A DNA stretch of 64,000 nucleotides from a virus (IMGVR_UViG_3300042558_003926:225652-289651); one strand, 5' to 3'; positions 32,192-39,693 are shown, counted from the stretch's first letter. A program made the numbers and translations. Notes: generated from the letters alone by a model not told the origin.

Positions 32192-32440
32192 ATGGAAAAA
32201 GATTTAGTTTTTAGAGCAATCGTTACTGGGCCTAAGGAATACCTTCCTGAGGGTACACTTATAGAGAACTTTGTAATCTCACCTTATGATGTTGATGAGG
32301 TGAGAGAGGACGGAGAGACCGAGGATGATGCTATTGCATATCTGAAGGAAGAGTACATAGCCGAGTGGGAACAACGGTGGTGCAAGGTGCAGCTGTTTAC
32401 CGAAGAAGAGTATCAACAAATCAAAAACCAAATACCATGA
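32192..32440 (+). CDS. Small acidic early protein, 82 aa
   Basis: Start chosen at ATG 32192, four bases after the previous stop. An acidic beta/alpha protein ending WCKVQLFTEEEYQQIKNQIP. Its stop overlaps the next start (ATGA). Confidence 0.7.
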   Translation: MEKDLVFRAIVTGPKEYLPEGTLIENFVISPYDVDEVREDGETEDDAIAYLKEEYIAEWEQRWCKVQLFTEEEYQQIKNQIP

Positions 32441-32664
32441 CAAGAAAAATTGACATTAGAATCTGTGGGAGAAAGATTGAGGGTTATCCAACGGTGAGCC
32501 GAACGATCACGTTTGACACGATAGAAGAACTTATCAGGAAGGCAGACAATGCTATAGAAGAAACATGCTTCGGTAAGGTGGATTGCTATGTAGATAACTT
32601 CAGGGATATTTTGAATTCGGAAGAAGTTAAAATTTTAGAAGCTGATTATTTTATTGTGGATTAA
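32437..32664 (+). CDS. Small early protein, 75 aa
   Basis: Begins MTRKIDIRICGRKIEGYPTV and ends LEADYFIVD; beta-rich. It overlaps the previous gene by four bases, and the next promoter begins at its stop codon. Confidence 0.7.
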   Translation: MTRKIDIRICGRKIEGYPTVSRTITFDTIEELIRKADNAIEETCFGKVDCYVDNFRDILNSEEVKILEADYFIVD

Positions 32665-32696
32665 TTTTTTTTCCTGGATAGTGATTCTTATATTTA
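32663..32696 (+). promoter_or_regulatory. Early-type promoter
   Basis: TTTTTTTTCCTGGA, then TATATTTA (32689-32696); the upstream part overlaps the stop codon at 32664. Confidence 0.83.
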
Positions 32697-32720
32697 AGAT
32701 AACCAATTAAAACAAAGAAC

Positions 32721-32885
32721 ATGAATTCAGACGATGAAAAAGAAAGAGAGGAGTTCTTCAAAGCTCTGTCAGAGCATATCTCCCGAGTAGAAAGAGAGGT
32801 TGCAAAAATGCTATTCCTCGCACACAACCCACACGTTCAGGTTTTAGAGAGCAAAAATTATGAATTGATTGTTTGTCTAAACTAA
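32721..32885 (+). CDS. Small acidic helical protein, 54 aa
   Basis: Encodes MNSDDEKEREEFFKALSEHI and ends YELIVCLN. Promoter 25 bases upstream; six bases to the next gene. No family recognised. Confidence 0.65.
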   Translation: MNSDDEKEREEFFKALSEHISRVEREVAKMLFLAHNPHVQVLESKNYELIVCLN

Positions 32886-32891
32886 GAAGCC

Positions 32892-33161
32892 ATGGAAGAA
32901 AAGATTCAAACCATCTTAGAAAGATTTGACTTCCAGAAGGTGAGAGATTATATGATCCTCACCAACTGGACTTGGGTCAATCAACACGGACAATCAGTTC
33001 CCTCGGTGGATGAGATAAGATCAACTGCGTCTAGATTATTAAGAGCTGTTGCTTCTGATGAGAAGGAATACTCAAGCACTGGAACTGGTGGATTAGTTGC
33101 TCACAAATTCCCTTGGGGATTAGATCTTCATTTCGCTTTGGAAAGAAGATCATCCTACTGA
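32892..33161 (+). CDS. Small early protein, 89 aa
   Basis: Contains ILERFDFQKVRDYMILTNWT and SVDEIRSTASRLL, then TGGLVAHKFPWGLDLHFAL. The first motif is mirrored in the following gene (ILDRINFNDVWMLFHHMGL), so the two may be distant paralogues. No known function. Confidence 0.7.
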   Translation: MEEKIQTILERFDFQKVRDYMILTNWTWVNQHGQSVPSVDEIRSTASRLLRAVASDEKEYSSTGTGGLVAHKFPWGLDLHFALERRSSY

Positions 33162-33171
33162 TCCCATACAT

Positions 33172-33190
33172 AGTATGGTGGTAAGATACT
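33172..33190. repeat. AGTATG/ATACT intergenic inverted repeat
   Basis: AGTATGGTGGTAAGATACT, one mismatch from the 39694 copy; followed by CTCGCTCGCG. No early promoter is seen before the next gene, so this element may carry its regulation. Confidence 0.6.
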
Positions 33191-33218
33191 CTCGCTCGCG
33201 CACATAAAAACCAAAAAA

Positions 33219-33545
33219 ATGAAAACAGTTTCAAGAGAAGAAGCAGCAAAGACGAGTCCTGACTATGCAGAGATCATGAGAAAGGAATCGCACCATGACC
33301 ACGAAATCATCGAGGATGAGCAAGGTACATGGAGATGGAAGTCTCAGCCAACGGTGAAGACGATTCTAGATCGAATCAACTTCAATGATGTATGGATGTT
33401 ATTTCATCACATGGGCTTAGGTAAGAATGATGAGAGTGTCAGAAAGCTTTATCGTGATATGGGTTATTCATTGAGCGGGTACTGGGAGATATTCTACTGG
33501 GAGATGAACAACGAGGATGCGGATCAATACCGTCCCGAGGTGTAA
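33219..33545 (+). CDS. Early hypothetical protein, 108 aa
   Basis: Contains IIEDEQGTWRWKSQPTVKT and a GYWEIFYWEMNNED ending, Trp-rich. A possible paralogue of 32892-33161 by its ILDRINF motif. It lacks a canonical early promoter; it is preceded by the AGTATG repeat and followed by a terminator. Confidence 0.7.
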   Translation: MKTVSREEAAKTSPDYAEIMRKESHHDHEIIEDEQGTWRWKSQPTVKTILDRINFNDVWMLFHHMGLGKNDESVRKLYRDMGYSLSGYWEIFYWEMNNEDADQYRPEV

Positions 33546-33564
33546 CCTCCATAGAGCAACAACA

Positions 33565-33595
33565 AAAAAGTCTCAGAATTTCTGAGACTTTTTTT
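33565..33595 (+). terminator. Intrinsic terminator
   Basis: AAAAAGTCTCAGA/TCTGAGACTTTTT with a three-base loop. Confidence 0.88.
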
Positions 33596-33624
33596 GTGAG
33601 TTATGGATTCGTGCATGGAGGAAA

Positions 33625-33641
33625 TACCGTTGGCGACGGTG
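33625..33641. repeat. CACCGT dyad
   Basis: TACCGTTGGCGACGGTG; one outer mismatch. Confidence 0.65.
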
Positions 33642-33661
33642 TAATCTACTAGACGATCGGA

Positions 33662-34063
33662 TTAATCATATGTCATTATTCGAGGAACACAGATGTCAGT
33701 GGATGTTATTTCAACTCCAGGAATAGCTTTACCAAATAAATTAGACTTAGCAGATGATGATGCTTTGTATTTACCTGAGAAATATAATTTGTTATTGTAA
33801 CCCATTTTGAATTTAGGAAATAGGCTAGCTTCCCATCTTCCGTCAGGATAGAAATCTACGGTAAAAGTTTTGTAGGCGGAGAAAGATGTGCTCATAGTAT
33901 TCTTTATTTCGACCTCCCAGTGATTTGCAATCGGATTCTTATTCCAAGGACCACCGTGAGGTGTTGCAGTTTTAGCACCGATCTTTTTAAGGAATTCTGG
34001 CATTTTGGGTAATGCTGCTGCTTCATTAATTTCTTCTCCGTAAGATTTGATGTTGTTTAGCAT
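33662..34063 (-). CDS. Leader-bearing protein on the minus strand, 133 aa
   Basis: Leader MLNNIKSYGEEINEAAALPK, with INEA as a likely cleavage site. The body has a Gly/Pro/Asn-rich turn (TPHGGPWNKNPIANHWEV) and beta strands. It is the only minus-strand gene between 25.3 and 41.6 kb and carries a late box instead of an early promoter, which supports a separate late regulon for leader genes. Confidence 0.78.
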   Translation of the reverse strand: MLNNIKSYGEEINEAAALPKMPEFLKKIGAKTATPHGGPWNKNPIANHWEVEIKNTMSTSFSAYKTFTVDFYPDGRWEASLFPKFKMGYNNKLYFSGKYKASSSAKSNLFGKAIPGVEITSTDICVPRIMTYD

Positions 34064-34082
34064 GATTTATTCTTTATTTGAT

Positions 34083-34091
34083 GTATATATC
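34083..34091 (-). promoter_or_regulatory. Late-type promoter box
   Basis: Minus-strand GATATATAC, 19 bases before the start at 34063. Confidence 0.5.
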
Positions 34092-34153
34092 TGCTTTCAG
34101 TCGTCAAGCTGTAGACAGTTGATTACACCTCGGAAACTTTTTTATCCCGGTTA

Positions 34154-34187
34154 ATCTTTTTTATCCTGTAGTAGTTATGTATATTAG
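34154..34187 (+). promoter_or_regulatory. Early-type promoter with a second upstream box
   Basis: TTTTTTATCCTG, 18 bases to TATATTAG (34180-34187); an extra TTTTTATCCCGG lies at 34139-34150. Confidence 0.75.
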
Positions 34188-34210
34188 CTACATTAACCAA
34201 TTTAGATGTT

Positions 34211-34525
34211 ATGGGATTTGTAAAGATAACTTGTATAACGGAAAATCCGGTATATTATACTAACAAGAGGAGATCGAACGTAGCACTCGTTTCAGTATTT
34301 GATAAGAACAATCCGCTGGGAACTCTAAAGAAAATCGGTGGAAATCACCCTTTCATGTTTATTGATCTCAAGGAGTATTTGGAAGATTTACATGAAATTT
34401 CAGAGGAGTTCAATATTGAGGATTGGGAGTTTCAACTTGATTATTCTAATACCGAAAGCGATAGCTATTTAGTTGCAAAGGAAGAAGAGATTAGTGAGGA
34501 GGAATACACAAATCTCATCAGGTAG
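34211..34525 (+). CDS. Small acidic early protein, 104 aa
   Basis: An acidic protein with a beta N-terminus (MGFVKITCITENPVYYTNKR) and C-terminal SEEEYTNLIR. No family recognised. Single gene with its own promoter. Confidence 0.7.
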   Translation: MGFVKITCITENPVYYTNKRRSNVALVSVFDKNNPLGTLKKIGGNHPFMFIDLKEYLEDLHEISEEFNIEDWEFQLDYSNTESDSYLVAKEEEISEEEYTNLIR

Positions 34526-34550
34526 AAAGTGAGATAATTTTATCCCGGTT

Positions 34551-34584
34551 AATTTTTTTATCCTAGGTCTAATTGTTATATTTG
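34551..34584 (+). promoter_or_regulatory. Early-type promoter with a second upstream box
   Basis: TTTTTTTATCCTAGG, 18 bases to TATATTTG (34577-34584), GTATCATAACCAATTAAA; a second TTTTATCCCGG at 34538-34547. Confidence 0.85.
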
Positions 34585-34610
34585 TATCATAACCAATTAA
34601 AGCAATCCTC

Positions 34611-34766
34611 ATGTACTCATTGAACTGTGATTATTATACCCGAGAGTTTTCTACTGTTGATGAACTCATCTCTGATATCATGTCCTCTGGCATGGATCCC
34701 AACTATGAAATAACTTTCAACGGTGTTTCCACTGGAGAACTCGCCGCTGACTTACTCCAATACTAA
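34611..34766 (+). CDS. Small acidic early protein, 51 aa
   Basis: Encodes MYSLNCDYYTREFSTVDELI and ends GELAADLLQY. Promoter 26 bases upstream; the next gene starts two bases after the stop. Confidence 0.68.
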   Translation: MYSLNCDYYTREFSTVDELISDIMSSGMDPNYEITFNGVSTGELAADLLQY

Positions 34767-34768
34767 CC

Positions 34769-34882
34769 ATGGAAAAGATTGAGGTTACCATACAGGAAAT
34801 CCAGATGGTCACAAGGCCTAATGTGTACAAGAATCGGAAGAAATACACCCGTAAAAAAAAGCATAAAAAAGACCCGGAATAA
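34769..34882 (+). CDS. Very basic early peptide, 37 aa
   Basis: Encodes MEKIEVTIQEIQMVTRPNVY and then a Lys/Arg tail (KNRKKYTRKKKHKKDPE). The tail suggests nucleic-acid binding. Its stop codon merges with the T-run of the next promoter. Confidence 0.62.
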   Translation: MEKIEVTIQEIQMVTRPNVYKNRKKYTRKKKHKKDPE

Positions 34883-34914
34883 TTTTTTTATCCCGGGTTA
34901 GAACCTTACTTTTA
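34881..34914 (+). promoter_or_regulatory. Early-type promoter
   Basis: TTTTTTTATCCCGGG preceded by CCCGG, 18 bases to TACTTTTA (34907-34914); start at 34941. Confidence 0.86.
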
Positions 34915-34940
34915 CTTTATAACCAATTAAAAAATATCCT

Positions 34941-35192
34941 ATGTCAGCTTCATTAGTTACAATCACACACGAGGTTCTTAAGGAAAGACTTCGCAGAGGA
35001 ACAGTTCGTTTCTACTTCAGAAAAACAGACGGATCCCTTCGCATCGCAATGGGAACATTGGACCTCACAAGAGTTCCTACATCAGGTCAGCCTAAGGGTG
35101 GCAACGCACCACAAGGGGTAACCACTTTCTTCGACCTGGAGAAGAACGCTTGGAGATCGGTTTCCCACACTCAGCAAATTTGGATTGATTAA
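34941..35192 (+). CDS. WYL_2/DUF2693-like SH3-type small protein, 83 aa
   Basis: The pattern VLKERLRRGTVRFYFRKTDG, SLRIAMGTLDL, VTTFFDLEKNAWRSV is that of the Sm/SH3-barrel WYL_2 (DUF2693) proteins frequent in Bacteroidota phages and mobile elements. Probably a ligand- or nucleic-acid-binding barrel, function unproven. It is followed by 35217-35453 in one cassette. Confidence 0.72.
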   Translation: MSASLVTITHEVLKERLRRGTVRFYFRKTDGSLRIAMGTLDLTRVPTSGQPKGGNAPQGVTTFFDLEKNAWRSVSHTQQIWID

Positions 35193-35216
35193 GTCTAACC
35201 ACAAAAACACAAAGTC

Positions 35217-35453
35217 ATGTACATAGTAATCACGACACACCCCGACGGGGATTCATACATGGTAACGGCAGACCAAGGGAAAGCAAAGGCTCATTTCGAT
35301 TCCGAGGTGGAACGATCCAGCGATTCAGTATTCTCAGATTCACAATGTCCGATATACCTGGCCGAGGTGAAAGACGGAGAGCGATTCGGATTTGGCGGTT
35401 GGGGAGAAATACATGGGTGCGAGATCCTCGAAGAGCATTATCCAGAGGATTAA
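35217..35453 (+). CDS. Small acidic early protein, 78 aa
   Basis: Begins MYIVITTHPDGDSYMVTADQ and contains FGFGGWGEIHGCEIL. Beta-rich, no family recognised. Its stop codon overlaps the next promoter T-run. Confidence 0.7.
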   Translation: MYIVITTHPDGDSYMVTADQGKAKAHFDSEVERSSDSVFSDSQCPIYLAEVKDGERFGFGGWGEIHGCEILEEHYPED

Positions 35454-35484
35454 TTTTTTATCCCGAACTAAGTTCTTATATTTG
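35451..35484 (+). promoter_or_regulatory. Early-type promoter
   Basis: TTTTTTATCCCGAAC, 18 bases to TATATTTG (35477-35484); start at 35511. Confidence 0.86.
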
Positions 35485-35510
35485 ATTCACAAACCAATTA
35501 AATTCACGAT

Positions 35511-35798
35511 ATGAACAAAAATCGAGATCCAAAGACTGGACGTTTTATTTCCTCAAAAGGAACAGGTCCACAAGCATCTTCAATGACAGTAGGTCAGAAG
35601 ATTCACAAAGTCCTTACAGCAGGCATCAAGGTGTTTGGCAAAAAGGACATCTCAGGAACACCAACCACAATGGCTCAAGGATCCTCGGTGATTCTAGAGA
35701 AGACATCCGAGATTGGTCCAACAGGAACAGCCGTTGTTCGAGTTAAGAAAGAAAACTCAACCCGCACGTTCTACACAGTAGAAGAGAACATTTCATAA
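35511..35798 (+). CDS. Small basic early protein, 95 aa
   Basis: Begins MNKNRDPKTGRFISSKGTGP, a DPKTGRF motif often seen at the N-termini of phage and plasmid DNA-associated proteins; the rest is a small beta domain (GSSVILEKTSEIGPTGTAVV). DNA binding is possible. Confidence 0.7.
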   Translation: MNKNRDPKTGRFISSKGTGPQASSMTVGQKIHKVLTAGIKVFGKKDISGTPTTMAQGSSVILEKTSEIGPTGTAVVRVKKENSTRTFYTVEENIS

Positions 35799-35823
35799 AT
35801 CTCCTCAACTCCATATATAGAAA

Positions 35824-35850
35824 AGAGAGACCTTCGGGTCTCTTTTTTTG
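35824..35850 (+). terminator. Intrinsic terminator with UUCG loop
   Basis: AGAGACC-TTCG-GGTCTCT then TTTTTTG. Confidence 0.88.
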
Positions 35851-35883
35851 TGCAGCTGGATTTGCAGCTGTTGCAGCTGGAAA

Positions 35884-35900
35884 CACCGTCGCCAACGGTG
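35884..35900. repeat. CACCGT dyad
   Basis: CACCGTCGCCAACGGTG, preceded by GCAGCTGG. Confidence 0.75.
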
Positions 35901-35939
35901 GACGAATCCAGATCGATTCCGGCCAAAAAGTTTTAGATT

Positions 35940-35974
35940 TTATTTTTTTCCCCAGCCTTAAATTCTTATATTTG
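35940..35974 (+). promoter_or_regulatory. Early-type promoter
   Basis: TTTTTTTCCCCAG, then TATATTTG (35967-35974), GTATCATAACCAATCAAA; start at 36000. Confidence 0.8.
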
Positions 35975-35999
35975 TATCATAACCAATCAAAAAACAACC

Positions 36000-36362
36000 A
36001 TGAAATTAAAAAGATTTAGCTTAGACATTGCATTTGACGGACCTTGCAATGACACTGGAAAATTCCTAACCTATCTTCAAGAGGTATGCGAGGTATTCAA
36101 TCTGCAAATTGTTGGTCTTATTCCAGTTGGTCCGGGAGGAGCTTGGCCAGAGGTTACCTTCCGAGGTACTGAAGAGGATCTCACCAAATTTTCAATTGCA
36201 TTTCATGATGATCCAGAATTGGGTCGGGAAATGATTGATGATTATCTTGAAGAAGATGATGAGCAGGCATTTTCAGTTTTTGTCGATGAGAGATATACGA
36301 CCAAGGGTAATCGTCAATTCATCAATGAGGATGGGACATTATCATTCAAGGAATGGGAATAG
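36000..36362 (+). CDS. Early hypothetical protein, 120 aa
   Basis: An acidic ferredoxin-like alpha/beta pattern (RFSLDIAFDGPCNDTGKFLT, VGLIPVGPGGAWPEVTFRGT). No catalytic motif. Complete cassette with promoter and UUCG-loop terminator. Confidence 0.72.
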   Translation: MKLKRFSLDIAFDGPCNDTGKFLTYLQEVCEVFNLQIVGLIPVGPGGAWPEVTFRGTEEDLTKFSIAFHDDPELGREMIDDYLEEDDEQAFSVFVDERYTTKGNRQFINEDGTLSFKEWE

Positions 36363-36380
36363 ATCAAATCACAAATTATT

Positions 36381-36406
36381 AAAAGGATCTTCGGATCCTT
36401 TTTTTG
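36381..36406 (+). terminator. Intrinsic terminator with UUCG loop
   Basis: AAAAGGATC-TTCG-GATCCTTTT then TTTG. Confidence 0.9.
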
Positions 36407-36439
36407 TGGGCATAAGTTTGCAGCTTATCTACCTTGAAA

Positions 36440-36456
36440 CACCGTCGCCAACGGTG
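36440..36456. repeat. CACCGT dyad
   Basis: CACCGTCGCCAACGGTG; the 45 bases after it are nearly repeated after the dyad at 37194. Confidence 0.75.
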
Positions 36457-36493
36457 GACGGATACAGACCGATCGGATTTAATCCTTATGGTT

Positions 36494-36528
36494 TTATTTT
36501 TTTATCCTATTCCAAATTCTTATATTTA
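36494..36528 (+). promoter_or_regulatory. Early-type promoter
   Basis: TTTTTTTATCCTATT, 18 bases to TATATTTA (36521-36528); fixes the start at 36556. Confidence 0.85.
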
Positions 36529-36555
36529 TACTATAACCAATTAAAAGAATACCAA

Positions 36556-37092
36556 ATGAAAAATTTATCGTTAGAAGGACTAACACCAGAGCAAATAAAA
36601 TTGCTAGAATCTGTAGCTGATGGATTTAGAGTAGCAAAAAAAGAAGAACCGGTAGTGGTAGAATCACCGAAGGACGAACCACCTAAATTCTATAGGATAA
36701 TTAGTATGAAATCCTGGCTGGAAGAGGAAGATGATTATGGTTACACTACAGAGATAGATTTTATAGCTAAGGTAAGATCCAACGACCCGGATAGTTTAGA
36801 ACGTGTCTTATATGATGATTACTTTCCACTCTTAAAAAAACATGTTGACAAAAATAAAGAAAAAGAAGGATTTGATTTGATTAGGCTAATAAGCGAATAT
36901 GATTTTTTTGAAGATGCTAATTATTCTAAAGATGGATTTAGTAGGGGAATAGGTTTTACAATATACGTCGACGAAATTACAGAGGAAGAATATAATGATT
37001 CCGATAAATGGAAAGATGCTGATGTGGAGTGTATACCAGCGAAATTCAATATCGTATCTAGCGGGTTTACTAAAATACTCAAAGAATACTAG
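36556..37092 (+). CDS. Acidic early protein, 178 aa
   Basis: Starts MKNLSLEGLTPEQIKLLESV; an Asp/Glu-rich protein with a KKEEPVVVESPKDEPPK linker around residue 35 and an alternating beta/alpha C-domain. An upstream in-frame extension would cross the promoter and is rejected. The MKNLSLEG start lacks the FxxF pattern of capsid leaders. No family recognised. Confidence 0.72.
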   Translation: MKNLSLEGLTPEQIKLLESVADGFRVAKKEEPVVVESPKDEPPKFYRIISMKSWLEEEDDYGYTTEIDFIAKVRSNDPDSLERVLYDDYFPLLKKHVDKNKEKEGFDLIRLISEYDFFEDANYSKDGFSRGIGFTIYVDEITEEEYNDSDKWKDADVECIPAKFNIVSSGFTKILKEY

Positions 37093-37124
37093 AAGACGAG
37101 GATTAAAAAATAAACAATTACACT

Positions 37125-37149
37125 AAAGGGGCTTATGCTCCTTTTTTTG
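37125..37149 (+). terminator. Intrinsic terminator
   Basis: AAAGGGGC-TTAT-GCTCCTTT then TTTTG. Confidence 0.83.
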
Positions 37150-37193
37150 TGTCCATAGGTTTAGTATAGGTTTGCATCCTTTGCAGCTGGAAA

Positions 37194-37210
37194 CACCGTC
37201 GCCAACGGTG
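37194..37210. repeat. CACCGT dyad
   Basis: CACCGTCGCCAACGGTG, preceded by GCAGCTGG. Confidence 0.75.
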
Positions 37211-37245
37211 GATGGATACAGACCGATTGGATTTAATCCTTATGA

Positions 37246-37281
37246 TTTTATTTTTTATCCTATTTGGAATACTTATATTTA
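37246..37281 (+). promoter_or_regulatory. Early-type promoter
   Basis: TTTTTTATCCTATT, 18 bases to TATATTTA (37274-37281); start at 37307. Confidence 0.84.
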
Positions 37282-37306
37282 TGCTATAACCAATTAAAAT
37301 TTAACT

Positions 37307-37612
37307 ATGGAAAGAAAAAAAATAATCACTAGCAAAGATATCAAATTTGAGGCTGGGTCCAATGAGAACTCTTATCATTTGAGACACCGGGCAAAACCGA
37401 ATATTAAGATTAAAATACAAGGTATAAAAAGCGGGTCTACTAAGATACTATTGAAGCCACATTGGCATTTTGCTAATCTTTCGGAGGCTGAACGTATTCA
37501 GTGTGATATATTTGATCTTATTCGTAAAGAATTTCTGGAATTAGATTCCACCAAAGAAAAGATAGCTGAGATCATTAATAAAAGATGTTCTAAATATGAC
37601 GACATAAAGTAA
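37307..37612 (+). CDS. Basic early protein, 101 aa
   Basis: A basic N-terminal half (MERKKIITSKDIKFEAGSNE, HRAKPNIKIKIQG) and a helical C-terminal half. No family recognised. First of two genes in its cassette. Confidence 0.7.
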   Translation: MERKKIITSKDIKFEAGSNENSYHLRHRAKPNIKIKIQGIKSGSTKILLKPHWHFANLSEAERIQCDIFDLIRKEFLELDSTKEKIAEIINKRCSKYDDIK

Positions 37613-37629
37613 CCAATAAAGACTCGAAG

Positions 37630-37917
37630 ATGAAGGCATTTAAAATAGTACTAAATCACCTGCAGGTAGATTATTGGGATCAACTAGAAGTAGTGGTCGT
37701 CATACTTATCGTTGGGGCTAAAAACAAAACCTCTGCGAAAGAGATTGTCTCGAAAAAATATAAGATAGTTAACAATCTAGCTAAGAGCGAAACGGGTTCT
37801 TTTCAAATTATGAGCTCTAATATTATAAACGAATGTACTGCTAAATCTGAATTTATAGAGGAAGTGTATTCAAGCGGAGATCCAGTCCTAAATAAATTAC
37901 CTAATAGATCTTATTAA
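37630..37917 (+). CDS. Small early protein, 95 aa
   Basis: Contains a hydrophobic VEVVVVILIVG-like stretch (QLEVVVVILIVGAK) that reads as a buried beta strand rather than a membrane span, then a KNKTSAKEIVSKKY helix. No family recognised; 17 bases after the previous gene. Confidence 0.68.
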   Translation: MKAFKIVLNHLQVDYWDQLEVVVVILIVGAKNKTSAKEIVSKKYKIVNNLAKSETGSFQIMSSNIINECTAKSEFIEEVYSSGDPVLNKLPNRSY

Positions 37918-37990
37918 TTTCAAAAATCATTTTTTCTTTAAATAGAATCTTGTGCATTTGCATTTAAAAAAAATTCCAAATCTGTCCCGG

Positions 37991-38027
37991 GTTAATTTTT
38001 TATCCTGGGCCTAATTGTGTACTTTTA
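37991..38027 (+). promoter_or_regulatory. Early-type promoter with inverted flank
   Basis: CCCGGG-TTAATTTTTTAT-CCTGGG palindrome (37986-38009), then TACTTTTA (38020-38027); start at 38054. Confidence 0.85.
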
Positions 38028-38053
38028 TACTATAACCAATTAAAAACAAACCA

Positions 38054-38353
38054 ATGAAAAAACTATTGATTGTCTATCGACTATTTGACCCAACTTACGG
38101 TCCACAGGGAAATGCTAAAACATTAGCTGTTCGATTGAATGAGGACAACACTCTATCCTATTCATACTACGGTGGTTGGCAACCTAGCGGAATGGGATTT
38201 GCAATTTCAAACATGCAACTCAAACGTTCATTACCTTTGGGAGCCAGAAATTTCAAAACGGTCGAAGACCTACATCAGGAAATCGTTTCAATCCTGGCAA
38301 CCGGGGTAGGTTCAAGGAAAATCAGCACGTTTGAAATCCTGAACGACCTATAA
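38054..38353 (+). CDS. Early hypothetical protein, 99 aa
   Basis: Begins MKKLLIVYRLFDPTYGPQGN and includes a Gly/Tyr-rich SYYGGWQPSGMGFA turn. Soluble alpha/beta, no family recognised. Single-gene cassette. Confidence 0.7.
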   Translation: MKKLLIVYRLFDPTYGPQGNAKTLAVRLNEDNTLSYSYYGGWQPSGMGFAISNMQLKRSLPLGARNFKTVEDLHQEIVSILATGVGSRKISTFEILNDL

Positions 38354-38378
38354 AAAACATTTGGAATTTGGCCCAGGT

Positions 38379-38413
38379 TAATTTTTTATCCTGGGCCTAA
38401 TTGTGTACTTTTA
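38379..38413 (+). promoter_or_regulatory. Early-type promoter with inverted flank
   Basis: GCCCAGG-TTAATTTTTTAT-CCTGGGC palindrome (38371-38396), then TACTTTTA (38406-38413); start at 38438. Confidence 0.86.
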
Positions 38414-38437
38414 TATTAACCAATTAAAAGAAACCAA

Positions 38438-38623
38438 ATGAGAAATTGTCAAAGATGCGGAAAGGAAGCTAACCCTACCATTATGTCCATGTTTAATACC
38501 CAAATGATATGTATGGGTTGCAAGGATGAAGAGAAGAAGAATCCGAGGTATGACGAAGCGGTAAGGAGAGAAGCTGAAGAGGTAAAAAAAGGAAATTATA
38601 ATTTTGAAGGAATAGGGTTATAA
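38438..38623 (+). CDS. Zinc-ribbon protein, 61 aa
   Basis: MRNCQRCGKEANPTIMSMFN then QMICMGCKDEEKKNP: two CxxC knuckles, with a conserved ending GNYNFEGIGL. This small zinc protein is widespread in bacteria and phages, without a firm function. The next promoter starts at its stop codon. Confidence 0.8.
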   Translation: MRNCQRCGKEANPTIMSMFNTQMICMGCKDEEKKNPRYDEAVRREAEEVKKGNYNFEGIGL

Positions 38624-38657
38624 TATTTTTTTATCCCAACTCTAATCGTTACTTTTA
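38624..38657 (+). promoter_or_regulatory. Early-type promoter
   Basis: TTTTTTTATCCCAAC, 18 bases to TACTTTTA (38650-38657); start at 38682. Confidence 0.85.
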
Positions 38658-38681
38658 TCTTACAACCAATTAAAAAACAAA

Positions 38682-38840
38682 ATGAAAACAAGAACAACAA
38701 TACATTGGACATTATACATTATACTAGTCATTACAATACTAAGCTTTATGGTTACACCTAAAGCTTGGATGGTTGTTCTGGCAATAGGCATTGTACTTTA
38801 TGTAAGACATGCACTAAATACAAAAACTGAGGGGGATTAG
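38682..38840 (+). CDS. Small membrane protein, 52 aa
   Basis: Two hydrophobic segments (LYIILVITILSFMV and AWMVVLAIGIVLYV) with a basic N-terminus and a charged tail NTKTEGD. Own promoter and terminator. Function unknown. Confidence 0.7.
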   Translation: MKTRTTIHWTLYIILVITILSFMVTPKAWMVVLAIGIVLYVRHALNTKTEGD

Positions 38841-38868
38841 ATTTTAGGTTGGTTGGTTATAAATGAAA

Positions 38869-38896
38869 AGGGCCTCGTACACACGAGGTCTTTTTT
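38869..38896 (+). terminator. Intrinsic terminator
   Basis: GGCCTCGT-ACAC-ACGAGGTC then TTTTTTG. Confidence 0.85.
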
Positions 38897-38926
38897 GTTG
38901 GGCAAACGCTAAGCTCTCCTCCGACA

Positions 38927-38943
38927 CACCGTCGCCAACGGTG
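38927..38943. repeat. CACCGT dyad
   Basis: CACCGTCGCCAACGGTG, here between an early terminator and a late box. Confidence 0.75.
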
Positions 38944-38977
38944 TTGTGGATGTGAAGTAAAAATTAGATGTGAAGTA

Positions 38978-38986
38978 GATATATAA
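38978..38986 (+). promoter_or_regulatory. Late-type promoter box
   Basis: GATATATAA, 36 bases before the start at 39023. Confidence 0.55.
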
Positions 38987-39022
38987 GTTCAATACACGAC
39001 AAAACAAAAAAAAACAAAAATT

Positions 39023-39607
39023 ATGAGTAGAAACATTATTGATTTTGATAATTTCTCTTCAAGCGATTATGAAGCGGGATATTCAGAAGAAGGTCTTAGC
39101 ATCGAAGAAGCATTGGACTTCGTAAATGGTGCGGAACTGGAAGAACTATTAGCTATCAATCTTGACGAGGCAGAGGGAGCAGCACCAGGGGAAGGTATAG
39201 CTTCTGTTATAGCTGGAGGATCACAAGGCATGGCGAAGATTGTACAACAAGGTCTAGAAAAAGCAGGAGTTATCGGTAAAGATAAAAAACCTATGAAATT
39301 GAATCCAAAGGAAGCTTTCGGTAAAGTTACCAGCGGTATTTTGAATCAGGTAGCAGATCCAACTAAGGCAGCTTTATTACTTAGAAACTATTATTCACGC
39401 TTTCTAAACATGAATAAGGTTCCTTGTAATATGATTAACATCGACAGCAAGAAAGAAATGAAGTTTGCTGACTATCAGAAAATGATGCAGGATAAAGCAA
39501 TTAAATCTAAAGGTGGTGTAAAACCAGGAGCACCGGGAGCTAAACCAGGAGCACCGGGAGCTAAACCAGGAGCACCAGCTGCAGGAGCAAAACCTGAAGG
39601 TAAGTAA
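39023..39607 (+). CDS. Leader-bearing protein with collagen-like tail, 194 aa
   Basis: Starts MSRNIIDFDNFSSSDYEAGY, an acidic variant of the leader. Residues 20-55 are acidic helices, the middle is helical, and the end is a PGAPGAK repeat (three to four copies) typical of flexible collagen-like linkers. Own late box and UUCG terminator. Within an otherwise early region this is a late island like 33662-34063. Structural or cargo protein, not recognised further. Confidence 0.75.
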   Translation: MSRNIIDFDNFSSSDYEAGYSEEGLSIEEALDFVNGAELEELLAINLDEAEGAAPGEGIASVIAGGSQGMAKIVQQGLEKAGVIGKDKKPMKLNPKEAFGKVTSGILNQVADPTKAALLLRNYYSRFLNMNKVPCNMINIDSKKEMKFADYQKMMQDKAIKSKGGVKPGAPGAKPGAPGAKPGAPAAGAKPEGK

Positions 39608-39629
39608 TAAACAACCAAACCTAAATATG

Positions 39630-39655
39630 AAAAGACTCTTCGGAGTCTTTTTTTG
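39630..39655 (+). terminator. Intrinsic terminator with UUCG loop
   Basis: AAAAGACTC-TTCG-GAGTCTTTT then TTTG. Confidence 0.9.
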
Positions 39656-39693
39656 TGGGATCTGGATTGCCTCCTATAAACACCCCGGAACAT

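Noticed and set aside
36235-36555. N-terminal extension of the gene at 36556
   Set aside because: It would cross a terminator, a dyad and a promoter.
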